In this document: positions 15,499 through 23,168 of the stretch, piece by piece
How positions within the stretch are numbered: the first letter of the stretch is position 1
Layout of the letters: each line of letters opens with the position of its first letter
Assembly (NCBI GenBank): GCA_002839335.1
Contig: PGXU01000030.1
Span: forward strand, 1 to 33,289
Length of the DNA: 33,289 bases
Direction of reading: 5' to 3'
Source: Spirochaetae bacterium HGW-Spirochaetae-4
GTDB taxonomy: Bacteria > Spirochaetota > Spirochaetia > Sphaerochaetales > Sphaerochaetaceae
Made by a program: the position numbers and the translations under genes
Notes under the pieces: generated by a model
What the model saw: the letters and a program-made list of their open reading frames with translations, nothing else
What the model was told of the DNA's origin: nothing
Database searches by the model: none

Positions 15499-16581
15499 TC
15501 AGCCCTCCAATTCTTCCATCGCCGTGAGCAGCGAATCGTTTTCACTTCTGTTGCCTATGGTGATCCGTACACACCCGAAACAACCGCGTACAGTAGAACG
15601 GTTTCTGATTATGATTCCCCGCTCCCGCAAGGAGGAGCACAGTCCATCCGGATCGAGTACCCGGACCAACAGGAAATTCGCATCGCTGGGGAAGACCATT
15701 TGCACAAAGGAAAACTTCTGCAGCTGCCGGGCGACACGCTCCCGTTCCTGTATGGTCCCATCGATATTCCGGTACACTTCCTGTGCGTGCTCCAAAGCCG
15801 CGATCGCGAGCTCTTGTGCGATGCCGCTGAGATTGTAGGGATATTTGACCTTGTGCATGGCCTCGACAATCTCCGGCGGAGCAACCGCGATTCCCACCCG
15901 TGCATTCGCCAATCCCCAGCTTTTGGAGAGGGTCCGGAGAACCACCAGGCGGGGACAATCCCGCATGAGGGTAATCGCCGATTCCTTGCCTGAGAATTCG
16001 ATATAGGCTTCATCGACTACGGTGATTCCCTTGAAGCGTAGGGCAATCTTCGCAATCTGTTCCAAAGGAAAACTGTTGCCGGACGGATTGTTGGGAGAGC
16101 AGATGAAGAGCATCTTATGCATGCCGGTTTCCGGAGTCCCGTTGTTCACCAGGTGGCAAACGGTATCCAAATGCCGCAGGTTGAGGGAAAAATCGGTCTG
16201 CAGAGGACAATGGGAGACCCCTATGTCGTTGATATCGGCGAACACCTCATAAGCCCCATACGTAGGCGACATCAACAGTACCTTGTCCTTGTGGGGGACA
16301 CAGAAGATCCTAAACAGTACATCGATCATTTCATCGCTACCGTTTCCTATCACCAGGCTCTTCTCCGGCAATCCCATGACAGTGGAAATCGCACGTTTCA
16401 AATCCCTATGTTGAGGATCGGGATACCGGTTTCTCCCCACATCCCCGACAAAGTCACGCCAATTCTCGTTGGCATCCAAGAACACTTTTGCTGTCCCGGT
16501 ATATTCATTGCGGGCAGATGAATAGGGAACCAACGATACAATGTTCGGCCGCATGAGTTCCTTGATAGTGAATCCGCTCAT
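15499..16581 (-). CDS. hisC: Histidinol-phosphate aminotransferase
   Basis: 360 residues, a fold type I PLP enzyme converting imidazole-acetol phosphate plus glutamate to histidinol phosphate. Features: LDANEN near 36-41, IGNGSDEMIDVL at 78-89, CSPNNPSGN (161-169), VVDEAYIEF with Asp190, and the Schiff-base lysine K220 in LRTLSKSWGLANARVG. FLLVRV and a late arginine motif (VRITIG) bind the carboxylate end. The ATG overlaps the hisD stop by 4 nt (ATGA), with GAGGAG just before it. Confidence 0.96.
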   Translation of the reverse strand: MSGFTIKELMRPNIVSLVPYSSARNEYTGTAKVFLDANENWRDFVGDVGRNRYPDPQHRDLKRAISTVMGLPEKSLVIGNGSDEMIDVLFRIFCVPHKDKVLLMSPTYGAYEVFADINDIGVSHCPLQTDFSLNLRHLDTVCHLVNNGTPETGMHKMLFICSPNNPSGNSFPLEQIAKIALRFKGITVVDEAYIEFSGKESAITLMRDCPRLVVLRTLSKSWGLANARVGIAVAPPEIVEAMHKVKYPYNLSGIAQELAIAALEHAQEVYRNIDGTIQERERVARQLQKFSFVQMVFPSDANFLLVRVLDPDGLCSSLRERGIIIRNRSTVRGCFGCVRITIGNRSENDSLLTAMEELEG

Positions 16582-17900
16582 TTTTGCTCCTCTTCGATGC
16601 TTGACAATCGTACACGTACAGCTTGGGCATGGGCATCCAACGATTCGGCGGTTGCCATGGTCTCGATCACCGGGCCCAGGGATTGCAACCCGTGCCTGGT
16701 AATTCGCTGGAATGTTATCTTCTTATAGAAACTGTCCAAGGAAACCCCACTGTATGAACGGGCCCACCCTGCGGTAGGCAACGTATGGTTTGTTCCCGAG
16801 GCATAATCCCCTGCCGACTCGCATGTCCATTCGCCGAGAAAAACGGACCCGGCGTTTCTCACCTGGTTCTCGACCAGCGCAAAGTCGACAGTATTGACGA
16901 TGAGGTGTTCCGGACCATAGGTATTGATCACACGTGGCAACAACCCGATATCAGTGACAAGTACAGCCTTGGCGTGCTGCAGTGACTGGAGCGCCAATTC
17001 CTTGCGTGGCAGATATGCCAATTGTGCTTCGAGTTCCCTCTCTACGGCATCGGCCAGATGGTGGCCGGCCTGGACGTCGTCGGCGCTGACGACGAGAATC
17101 ACTTGGCTATCGGGACCATGTTCAGCCTGGCTGAGCAGATCCGCCGCCGCGAACCGAGCATTGCTGGAAGCATCGATCACCACCATGACTTCGGACGGAC
17201 CCGCCGGAAGGTCTATGGCACATCGGCGAGCGGCAACCTGTTGTTTGGCTTCGGTGACGAAACGGTTTCCGGGACCGAATATCTTATCCACTGCGGGAAC
17301 GGTTTGGGTACCGTAGGCAAGTGCGGCGATAGCCTGTGCTCCCCCCGCGGCTACGATTTTCGTTACACCACTTATGGATGCGGCATACAATATCGCGGGG
17401 TGGATCGTTCCGTCGGGCCTGGGAGGTGTGGCCAGAACCACGTGCTTGCACCCGGCCAACTGTGCCGGAATACCCAACATAAGGACCGTCGAGAACAACG
17501 GAGCACTTCCGCCCGGCACATAGATGCCGACAGTTTCCAATGGGATGCTTTTGCGCCAGCAATAGACTCCCGGTTCGGTCTCCACCTGCTCATCCCTCGG
17601 CTTTTGCGTTGTATGGAACCGTTCGATATTTCTCTTCGCATGATCGATGGCTGTGCGCAGCTTTACATCCAGGCTCGCTTTGGCAGCCTCCATGACCGAT
17701 CGGGAAATCGACAGCGATTCCAATCGGGCGTGGTCGAACCGCTCGGCGTAGGCCAGCAGGGCAGAGTCGCCATGAAGGCGTACGTCTTCGATGATCTCGG
17801 CAACGACCGAGGCGACAGATTCCGCCTCCAACGCCGGTCGGGCCAGCAGCCTTGCGATTTCCTCGGGTTTTGGATCGATAATCCGCTCCATCAGTCCCAT
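16578..17900 (-). CDS. hisD: Histidinol dehydrogenase
   Basis: 440 residues; a zinc enzyme that oxidises histidinol to histidine in two NAD-dependent steps. Diagnostic segments are YVPGGSAPLFSTVLMLGIPA, IFGPGNRFVTEAKQ, GPSEVMVVID, LSQAEHGPDSQ and the zinc-binding region GTNHTLPTAGWARSYSG. The ATG at 17900 has GGAGG seven bases upstream and lies 15 nt after hisG. The length is slightly above the usual 430 because of an N-terminal segment before the conserved domain. Confidence 0.96.
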   Translation of the reverse strand: MGLMERIIDPKPEEIARLLARPALEAESVASVVAEIIEDVRLHGDSALLAYAERFDHARLESLSISRSVMEAAKASLDVKLRTAIDHAKRNIERFHTTQKPRDEQVETEPGVYCWRKSIPLETVGIYVPGGSAPLFSTVLMLGIPAQLAGCKHVVLATPPRPDGTIHPAILYAASISGVTKIVAAGGAQAIAALAYGTQTVPAVDKIFGPGNRFVTEAKQQVAARRCAIDLPAGPSEVMVVIDASSNARFAAADLLSQAEHGPDSQVILVVSADDVQAGHHLADAVERELEAQLAYLPRKELALQSLQHAKAVLVTDIGLLPRVINTYGPEHLIVNTVDFALVENQVRNAGSVFLGEWTCESAGDYASGTNHTLPTAGWARSYSGVSLDSFYKKITFQRITRHGLQSLGPVIETMATAESLDAHAQAVRVRLSSIEEEQK

Positions 17901-17915
17901 CGGGCTATCCTCCCT

Positions 17916-18776
17916 TCAGTCGGCCATCTTTTCGATAGCCGTAACCAGAATTCCTTGTGCCCCCAGATTCTTCAACTGCTCCAGGACATCCCAGAACCGT
18001 TCTTCCCTGACAACCGTCTGGACGGCACACCACCCGCTGTCCAGCAACGGCGTGACCGTAGGACTTTTCATACCGCCAATAATCGCCGCCGCCTGGTCCA
18101 AATGTTCCTTGGGGAGGTTGAACATGATGTACTTGTAATCGTCGGCACGCATAACGGCATCGATCCGCAGCAACAGGCGGTCCAGGATGACACGCTTGGC
18201 CTCGGCCAATCCGGGATGCACGAGCATGACTGCCGTAGAACGGTAAATCACTTCAACTTCCTGCAACCCGTTGCTCACCAGGGTGGCTCCGGTGCTCACC
18301 AAATCGCAAATGGCGTCGGCAACTCCAATCGAGGGGGTTATCTCTACCGAACCTGAGATCTCGTAGATCCTGGCATCCACACCCGCTTCCTCAAGCTTGC
18401 GTCCCAGGATACCGGGATAACTGGTTGCGATGCGCTTGCCATCGAGCGATTTCAGACCATCGTAGGCAAACCCCTGTGGAACCGCAATGGAGAGACGGCA
18501 CTTGGAAAAGCCGAGGTCACGCAATACATCCAACGGCAAGTTCTGCTCATCATGTTCATTGCGACCGACAATGCCGATATCGGCGACACCATCGTGCACA
18601 TACCGTGGAATATCGTCGTCCCGCAGGTAGAGGAATTCGATGGGGAAATTTTCAGCCTCTTCCTTGAGCAACCTTGAATCCGAACCGAACCTGATACCAC
18701 AGTCCCGGATGATCTGCAACGATTTCTCACTCAACCGTCCACTTTTCTGTACCGCGATCCTCAATCGTGTCTCCAT
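17916..18776 (-). CDS. hisG: ATP phosphoribosyltransferase (long form)
   Basis: 286 residues; commits PRPP and ATP to histidine and is normally inhibited by histidine. It begins METRLRIAVQKSGRLSEKS, the proteobacterial-type long form. DDIPRYVHDGVADIGIVGRN, ADAICDLVSTGATLVSNGL (PRPP loop) and a C-terminal ACT-like regulatory domain (about 210-286, with MFNLPKEHLDQAAAIIGGMKSPTVTPL) are visible. The long form with its own regulatory domain does not need HisZ. ATG 18776 has GAGGAGGG six bases before it. Transcription reaches it only by reading through the attenuator terminator at 18795-18821. Confidence 0.96.
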   Translation of the reverse strand: METRLRIAVQKSGRLSEKSLQIIRDCGIRFGSDSRLLKEEAENFPIEFLYLRDDDIPRYVHDGVADIGIVGRNEHDEQNLPLDVLRDLGFSKCRLSIAVPQGFAYDGLKSLDGKRIATSYPGILGRKLEEAGVDARIYEISGSVEITPSIGVADAICDLVSTGATLVSNGLQEVEVIYRSTAVMLVHPGLAEAKRVILDRLLLRIDAVMRADDYKYIMFNLPKEHLDQAAAIIGGMKSPTVTPLLDSGWCAVQTVVREERFWDVLEQLKNLGAQGILVTAIEKMAD

Positions 18777-18794
18777 GCAAGCCCTCCTCAGGAT

Positions 18795-18821
18795 AAAAAA
18801 AAACTCCGCGAAATGCGGAGT
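18795..18821 (-). terminator. his attenuator terminator
   Basis: In the transcript ACTCCGC and GCGGAGT pair perfectly (7 bp) around an ATTTC loop and run straight into nine Ts (complement of 18795-18803). It sits about 33 nt after the leader-peptide stop and 19 nt before the hisG ATG, the expected place for a transcription attenuator. Confidence 0.93.
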
Positions 18822-18885
18822 CGTCAAGTACTCTGTCAACGCACACGCATTCCATCAAGATTCCGAGATGTGGTGATGGTGATGC
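18810..18885 (-). promoter_or_regulatory. his attenuator switch: mutually exclusive RNA pairings
   Basis: Three alternative pairings can be read. Segment 1, GCATCACCATC (18885 down to 18875, across the His codons), pairs with segment 2, GATGGAATGC (18856 down to 18847), in nine pairs with a small internal loop. Segment 2, as GGAATGCG (18853 down to 18846), can instead pair with segment 3, CGCATTTC (18817 down to 18810), in eight pairs including one G-U; this antiterminator uses up the 5' arm and loop of the terminator. A ribosome stalled on His codons would cover segment 1 and release segment 2. This is the classical his logic; the pairings were found by eye. Confidence 0.8.
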
Positions 18886-18905
18886 AGTGCCAATGTCTTT
18901 TTCAT
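18855..18905 (-). CDS. hisL: his operon leader peptide with five His codons
   Basis: The peptide is MKKTLALHHHHHISES, 16 residues with CAT CAC CAT CAC CAC in a row. It functions as a sensor: slow decoding of the His run when charged His-tRNA is scarce stalls the ribosome and favours the antiterminator. E. coli hisL has seven consecutive His codons in a peptide of the same length. The stop codon overlaps the start of RNA segment 2, as attenuation requires. No Shine-Dalgarno precedes the ATG and the likely transcription start falls on its A, so initiation may be leaderless. Confidence 0.92.
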   Translation of the reverse strand: MKKTLALHHHHHISES

Positions 18906-18911
18906 GAATTC

Positions 18912-18940
18912 ACACTACCGAAGGCAATCTTTTGTGTCAA
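18912..18940 (-). promoter_or_regulatory. his operon promoter
   Basis: A perfect TTGACA -35 (18940 down to 18935) is followed after 17 nt by TAGTGT (18917 down to 18912), a poor -10. The -10 ends 6 nt before the hisL ATG. It starts 5 nt after the stop of the DUF308 gene. The -35 and the context make it convincing; the exact -10 is less sure. Confidence 0.6.
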
Positions 18941-18945
18941 GAGCA

Positions 18946-19533
18946 TCATGGAGTTTCATCGATCTCGACATCGGCCGCCTCGACCGTCACACCCACACGT
19001 TTCTTGCGCGCCATGAAAGCCACCAGGGCAAGGGTGAGTCCCACCACAATCACCGTAATGCCAAGGATTATGACCAGCAAATCCGCCACACTCCGGGGAA
19101 ACAGGAACAACAGTACGGCGAACACGAGCGAAACCAGTCCCTCGGTAACCAATGGAGCCGCGGGGAAACCGGCGGCCTGGACGGCAAATGCATCGATGAT
19201 CATGACAATGGCGGATATCACCATCTGGGCAGCCAGGACATAGATGATGATCGTCCACATGGCCTCACCGGTCGCCAAGGGCATGATGACAGCCAGAACA
19301 CCGATAATGATTCCCAACACGCCCTTTACCAGTGTCGTCGCATGGTTGAACCGTCCGAACGAATATTTGTTCATGGTCGCCAGCGAACCGATTCCCGTTA
19401 TGATGGCGACGATTCCCAAGACTATGATAAAGACCTGTATGAAAAGGTCCTGCCGGGCAAGTATGAAGATGCCCACTATGACCACAAGAATTGCGATCAG
19501 CAATTGTACGATCCATCGACCTTTCAGTTTCAT
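18946..19533 (-). CDS. DUF308 / HdeD-like membrane protein
   Basis: 195 residues with six hydrophobic segments arranged in two-helix repeats, as in the HdeD (DUF308) family. Visible segments include WIVQLLIAILVVIVGIFIL, FIQVFIIVLGIVAIITGIG, VKGVLGIIIGVLAVIMPLA, the helix with VISAIVMIIDAFAV, LVSLVFAVLLFLF and LLVIILGITVIVVGLTLAL. A basic stretch MARKKR and an acidic C-terminal tail face the cytoplasm. HdeD of E. coli is linked to acid resistance; the function here is unknown. ATG 19533 is chosen for the GGGAGGA before it. The gene ends 5 nt from the his promoter and is divergent from the HAD gene. Confidence 0.82.
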   Translation of the reverse strand: MKLKGRWIVQLLIAILVVIVGIFILARQDLFIQVFIIVLGIVAIITGIGSLATMNKYSFGRFNHATTLVKGVLGIIIGVLAVIMPLATGEAMWTIIIYVLAAQMVISAIVMIIDAFAVQAAGFPAAPLVTEGLVSLVFAVLLFLFPRSVADLLVIILGITVIVVGLTLALVAFMARKKRVGVTVEAADVEIDETP

Positions 19534-19561
19534 CCGATTCCTCCCACAGAGTACTTGGCCG

Positions 19562-19590
19562 TTGCCATTGTCCATCCGTCCCGGTATAGT
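19562..19590 (+). promoter_or_regulatory. Promoter of the HAD hydrolase gene
   Basis: TTGCCA (19562-19567) and TATAGT (19585-19590) are 17 nt apart, 5 of 6 consensus positions each. The resulting leader is about 34 nt and contains AAAGGAA before the ATG at 19631. Confidence 0.6.
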
Positions 19591-19630
19591 TGCAGTATCA
19601 CCTTTTTATGCAAGTATGTAAAGGAATTGT

Positions 19631-20326
19631 ATGTACGATCATTTGTTGTTCGATGCCGACGGCACGCTTTTCAACTTCGAGGCCGCTGAAAAATGGGCCC
19701 TCTCGCACGTCTTGGAAGAGTTGGGGATCGATCCATCCGACGAAGCCATCGATACCTATAGCCGTATCAACAACGGTGTCTGGCTCGAGTTCGAGCAAGG
19801 GCTCATTACCATGGACCGGCTGAAGACGGAACGGTTCCGCCGCTTCTACAGCCGCTATGGACTGCAAGGCGACCCAGGCCTGACAGCACAAAGATACACG
19901 CTCATGCTTTCCCGATCTTTCCATCTCTATGATGATGCGATACCGGTCTTGGATGAATTGAAAAACCGCAATATCCCCATGAGCCTGATCACGAACGGCA
20001 TATCGAACGTACAACGCGGCAGGCTTGTCGCCACCGGTACCCGAGACTACTTCACCGCGGTGGTTATCAGTGAGGAGATTGGCATCCAGAAGCCCCATCC
20101 GAGCTATTTCGAGAAGGCATTGTCTCTGGTACGCGATACCGGAGCTCCTGCCAAACGGCCGTTGGTGATCGGAGACAGTCCGACCAGTGACATCCGCGGA
20201 GGAATCGACTCGGGCTTGGATACCTGCTGGATAAACCGGTTCGGCATGCCCACCGATCCCTCGCTCAGACCCACGTATGAGATAACAGGATTGAAAGAGC
20301 TCTTGGATATACTGGGCACCCGGTAG
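19631..20326 (+). CDS. HAD-superfamily hydrolase, YjjG/YfnB-like (pyrimidine 5'-nucleotidase type)
   Basis: 231 residues. All four HAD motifs are present: LFDADGTLF with nucleophile Asp8 and Asp10, MSLITNGISN (motif II Thr), IQKPHPSYFEKAL (motif III Lys) and VIGDSPTSDIRGG (acidic motif IV). The helical cap starting FNFEAAEKWALSHVLEELGI matches the YjjG group, which removes phosphate from pyrimidine and non-canonical nucleotides. It is divergent from the DUF308 gene and close to the his operon, whose HisB lacks phosphatase residues; a role in histidinol-phosphate hydrolysis is possible but unsupported beyond proximity. Confidence 0.88.
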   Translation: MYDHLLFDADGTLFNFEAAEKWALSHVLEELGIDPSDEAIDTYSRINNGVWLEFEQGLITMDRLKTERFRRFYSRYGLQGDPGLTAQRYTLMLSRSFHLYDDAIPVLDELKNRNIPMSLITNGISNVQRGRLVATGTRDYFTAVVISEEIGIQKPHPSYFEKALSLVRDTGAPAKRPLVIGDSPTSDIRGGIDSGLDTCWINRFGMPTDPSLRPTYEITGLKELLDILGTR

Positions 20327-20359
20327 GCGGACTTCCCGTAGCCTACAGGTGCAGACCTT

Positions 20360-21232
20360 CTACCGGTCTTCGATCTCGACCAGATCCACATCGAATATCA
20401 GCAGGGTGTTCGGTTCGATCTTTGTCGAACCTGTCTCCCCATAGCCAAGATCCGGATGGACATAGAACCTGAATCGCGAACCGACGGACATGAGCATGAG
20501 CCCTTCGCGAAAGCCCGGGATCAGGGAGGAGAGGTCGAACGCACTGGGAATACCCCGTATGGAGGCATCGCCTTCACGGCCATCCAAGTAGGTGAGCCGG
20601 TAGTTGACCTTGACGGTATCGTCTCCCGACGGCATGGGACCTTCGGCATCCTCGAGGATCTCGTATTGGAGTCCACTGGAGGTGGTAATGACGCCTTCCC
20701 GCTTTCCGTTCACCGCAAGGAAACTCTCGGCATCCTCCAAATTCTTCTTGGCCAACTCTTCCAGACGTCGCGCTGCCTCATTGATCAACTTGTCTTGATA
20801 TTCATACAACACGGAGTTCATCGACGATTGTTCTATCAGCGGTTCGTTCGAGACACCCGAATCATATGCGCCACGGGCGAAGTACACCGGGTCGATGCCT
20901 TGGACGTCCCGCATTGCCGTCACCATGAGCAGATACCCGTAGGTATAACTGAAACGCTCCTCAAGGGTTCCGGGCGGCGGGAGATATTCGATCATCGAGT
21001 TTTTGGATACCGAGGCTGATGAATCGGCACCGGCATCCACTACTGCTGTCGTATCCGTCTCCGTCGACCCCGGACCTGCCTCATGTGTCGAATCCGCAGG
21101 AACCTGGATGCGAGCTGGATTGGCAACGGTGTCCGTACCGTCCGATTTCTCCGCGCATCCTGTGACAAGGGTCATACTAACGAGTAGGGTTAGAACGAGT
21201 AGTCCGGGAATATATTTCTGTTGCCACACCAT
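20360..21232 (-). CDS. FKBP-type peptidyl-prolyl isomerase lipoprotein
   Basis: 290 residues. A lipoprotein signal ends in LVTGC with Cys26 as the lipidated residue. A low-complexity linker rich in Thr, Ser, Asp and Ala runs to about residue 80. An FKBP N-terminal helical domain follows (about 85-165, with RFSYTYGYLLMV and a long helix ending RRLEELAKKNLEDAESFLA). The FKBP domain starts at about 170 (SGLQYEILEDAEG, DTVKVNYRLTYLDG, LIPGFREGLMLMSVGSRFRFYVHPDLGYG, LIFDVDLVEI). This is the Mip/FkpA layout, a periplasmic dimeric proline isomerase and chaperone. I start at ATG 21232 with AAGGACG upstream. A 75-nt gap separates it from the fumarase genes. Confidence 0.9.
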   Translation of the reverse strand: MVWQQKYIPGLLVLTLLVSMTLVTGCAEKSDGTDTVANPARIQVPADSTHEAGPGSTETDTTAVVDAGADSSASVSKNSMIEYLPPPGTLEERFSYTYGYLLMVTAMRDVQGIDPVYFARGAYDSGVSNEPLIEQSSMNSVLYEYQDKLINEAARRLEELAKKNLEDAESFLAVNGKREGVITTSSGLQYEILEDAEGPMPSGDDTVKVNYRLTYLDGREGDASIRGIPSAFDLSSLIPGFREGLMLMSVGSRFRFYVHPDLGYGETGSTKIEPNTLLIFDVDLVEIEDR

Positions 21233-21307
21233 CACACTTGAACGTCCTTATTCCCCAACCCCATTTGTGCATGGTAAACGCAAAATTTGCCGTAGTCTAC
21301 AAAAAAA

Positions 21308-21832
21308 TCAAGCAAATACCGAATTTCCACGACTATCGATACCGACAATAACGGGAAAGTCCCGTATTTCCAGCCGTACCAGGGCTTCAGGCCCCAACTC
21401 CCCGAACGCGAGGATATGTTGTGACACCACTTTGGTCGCATACAGGGCTCCACACCCACCGAACGCAATCAGGTACAAACCTCCGTGGCGTCTGATGGCT
21501 TCGATAACCTGGGGACTTCTGGGACCTTTGCCGATCGTGGCGACCAAGCCCGCTTCCATGAGAGCCGGTACGAACCGGTCCATTCGTGCGGAAGTGGTGG
21601 GCCCGCAGGACCCGATCACCATGGAATCGGGGGTTGCCGAGGGTCCCATGTAGTACATGGTTTCGCCTTGCAACGGAACCGGAAGGTCCTTGCCATCTTG
21701 TAGCAGTCGCGACAACCGTTGGTGGACCTGGTCGCGTCCCACCAACACTGTTCCGCTCAACAGTACGCGATCGTAGGCTTCCAATGACGAGATTGTTCCA
21801 GGATCGAATGGCAACCGTATTTCCCGTCTCAT
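21308..21832 (-). CDS. Class I fumarate hydratase, beta (C-terminal) subunit
   Basis: 174 residues. It corresponds to the C-terminal half of class I fumarases and to TtdB: LSGTVLVGRDQVHQRL, YYMGPSATPDSMVIGSCGPTT, GKGPRSPQVIEAIRRHGGLY and FGGCGALYA are the conserved substrate-binding loops. With the alpha subunit it reversibly hydrates fumarate to malate; L(+)-tartrate dehydratase is the closest alternative. ATG 21832 overlaps the alpha stop by 4 nt (ATGA) with GGGGAGG before it. The alternative 21874 start has no support. Confidence 0.9.
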   Translation of the reverse strand: MRREIRLPFDPGTISSLEAYDRVLLSGTVLVGRDQVHQRLSRLLQDGKDLPVPLQGETMYYMGPSATPDSMVIGSCGPTTSARMDRFVPALMEAGLVATIGKGPRSPQVIEAIRRHGGLYLIAFGGCGALYATKVVSQHILAFGELGPEALVRLEIRDFPVIVGIDSRGNSVFA

Positions 21833-22734
21833 TGCGCACCTCCCCACTGGACCACGGCCGTGCGGTCGGCCCAACAGCTGATCGAGACACCGACAGGCAA
21901 ACCCGCGATGTGGGTCGGTTCATATTCGACAGCTACGGCCAATGCAGTCAAGGGTCCACCGAACCCGCCCGGTCCAATGTGCAGACCTTGGATGGAATCG
22001 AACAATTGTTGTTCCAACCTGGCATACCGCGGGTCCGGATGTACCGAACCGACTTCGCGCAACAACGCTTTCTTCGAAAGCAACAGCGCCCGTTCCGCAG
22101 TTCCGCCCAATCCGACTCCAAGGACGATGGGCGGACACGGCTTGCCTCCAGCGTTGCGCACCATATCCAGGATGGTCGATAGTACCGTTTCGACACCGGC
22201 TGTGGGATTCAGCATCGCCAAGGCGGAGCAATTCTCGCTTCCGAATCCTTTCAGCATCATCCGGATAGTCAATCCCCCGCTATTCTTGGGGAACCAATGC
22301 ACGACCGCAGGGAGATTCGTCCGTGTGTTTTCCCGATCGAACACCGGATCAAGAACAACCGAATTGCGGAAGAACCCATCGCGCACCGCCAATGCGATGC
22401 CGCTGTCCAAAGCCTCGCCGATCTCTTGCATGGAGAGCTGGACGTCGGGTCCCATTTCGACGAATGCGACCACCATGCCTGTATCCTGGCACATGGGCAA
22501 TCCCGTCGCATCGGCAATGGCAAGATTTTCCCGAATCATAGCAAGGACCTCCAACGAAGCCTCGTAACGATCCTTCTTTCCATCATCCGGCCCCAACGCC
22601 TCTGTTGCGGACATCGTTTCCCGATACATCCAATCCAACCGGGCCATGAGTGATGGCTCCAGATGTGTCACCGCATGCAACAAGGCCTCGCGTACGGCAC
22701 CGGCCAATCCATCCTTCTGGTGGTGGTCCATCAT
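21829..22734 (-). CDS. Class I fumarate hydratase, alpha (N-terminal, Fe-S) subunit
   Basis: 301 residues carrying the three cysteines that hold the catalytic [4Fe-4S] cluster: Cys82 in LPMCQDTGM, Cys169 in GSENCSALAMLNP and Cys200 in GKPCPPIVLGVGLGG. The cluster has an open iron that binds substrate, which makes the enzyme oxygen-sensitive and suits an anaerobe. HIGPGGFGGPLTALAV is the conserved C-terminal loop. AAGGAGAGG precedes ATG 22734, which overlaps the vanZ-like stop by 4 nt. Split alpha/beta fumarases are common in anaerobes. Confidence 0.92.
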   Translation of the reverse strand: MMDHHQKDGLAGAVREALLHAVTHLEPSLMARLDWMYRETMSATEALGPDDGKKDRYEASLEVLAMIRENLAIADATGLPMCQDTGMVVAFVEMGPDVQLSMQEIGEALDSGIALAVRDGFFRNSVVLDPVFDRENTRTNLPAVVHWFPKNSGGLTIRMMLKGFGSENCSALAMLNPTAGVETVLSTILDMVRNAGGKPCPPIVLGVGLGGTAERALLLSKKALLREVGSVHPDPRYARLEQQLFDSIQGLHIGPGGFGGPLTALAVAVEYEPTHIAGLPVGVSISCWADRTAVVQWGGAQ

Positions 22735-23168
22735 CCGCCTCTCCTTTCTTCCCAATATGTCCCCAACGTCAATGCCAGTATGCCGACGGCTATCCCCAAC
22801 AGACCTCCTATACCGTCCGCTACAAGGTCCAGCATTTCCATGCTTCTGCCGAAACGGGGTTGAACAAGTTCTATCGTCAGTCCGATTGCGATAAGCAAAA
22901 CCGCAACTGCACCGATTCTCCAACGGTTCGTCCAGATGGCAGCACCAGGATGCCAAGTCTCGCCCCTTGCCGCAACCGCACAGAACATACAGAAACCCAA
23001 AGCCGCATACGCCAATGCATGTGCACCCTTGTCGCCAAAGGGAAGCCAGGAGATCAGACCAGCCGATCCACTCGAGGGAGACAGGGACAATACGGTGACA
23101 GTGAGGAGAACCAGCGGGCTGGAACCGAGCCCGAACCAATGGAAAAACCTCAGCACAGGTGTCTTCAC
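22731..23168 (-). CDS. VanZ-family membrane protein
   Basis: 145 residues with four membrane segments. The VanZ signature is present as DKGAHALAYAALGF followed by a second conserved loop ELVQPRFGRSMEMLDLVADGIGG. VanZ of enterococci gives low-level teicoplanin resistance; chromosomal homologues like this one have no proven role and are unlikely to be resistance genes. The GTG start overlaps the radical-SAM stop (GTGA), with GGGAG before it. Confidence 0.88.
   Translation of the reverse strand: MKTPVLRFFHWFGLGSSPLVLLTVTVLSLSPSSGSAGLISWLPFGDKGAHALAYAALGFCMFCAVAARGETWHPGAAIWTNRWRIGAVAVLLIAIGLTIELVQPRFGRSMEMLDLVADGIGGLLGIAVGILALTLGTYWEERRGG

Noticed and set aside
18870-18890. Apparent GTGATG-type microsatellite
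   Set aside because: It is the run of His codons in hisL, not a neutral repeat.
20323-20346. GTAGGC/GCCTAC hairpin at the convergent end of the HAD and FKBP genes
   Set aside because: A 6-bp stem with a 12-nt loop and no T-run; it could slow polymerase but evidence is thin.
22731-23168. VanZ as a glycopeptide resistance gene
   Set aside because: No vanA/vanH/vanX neighbours; VanZ-fold proteins are common chromosomal genes without a resistance role.
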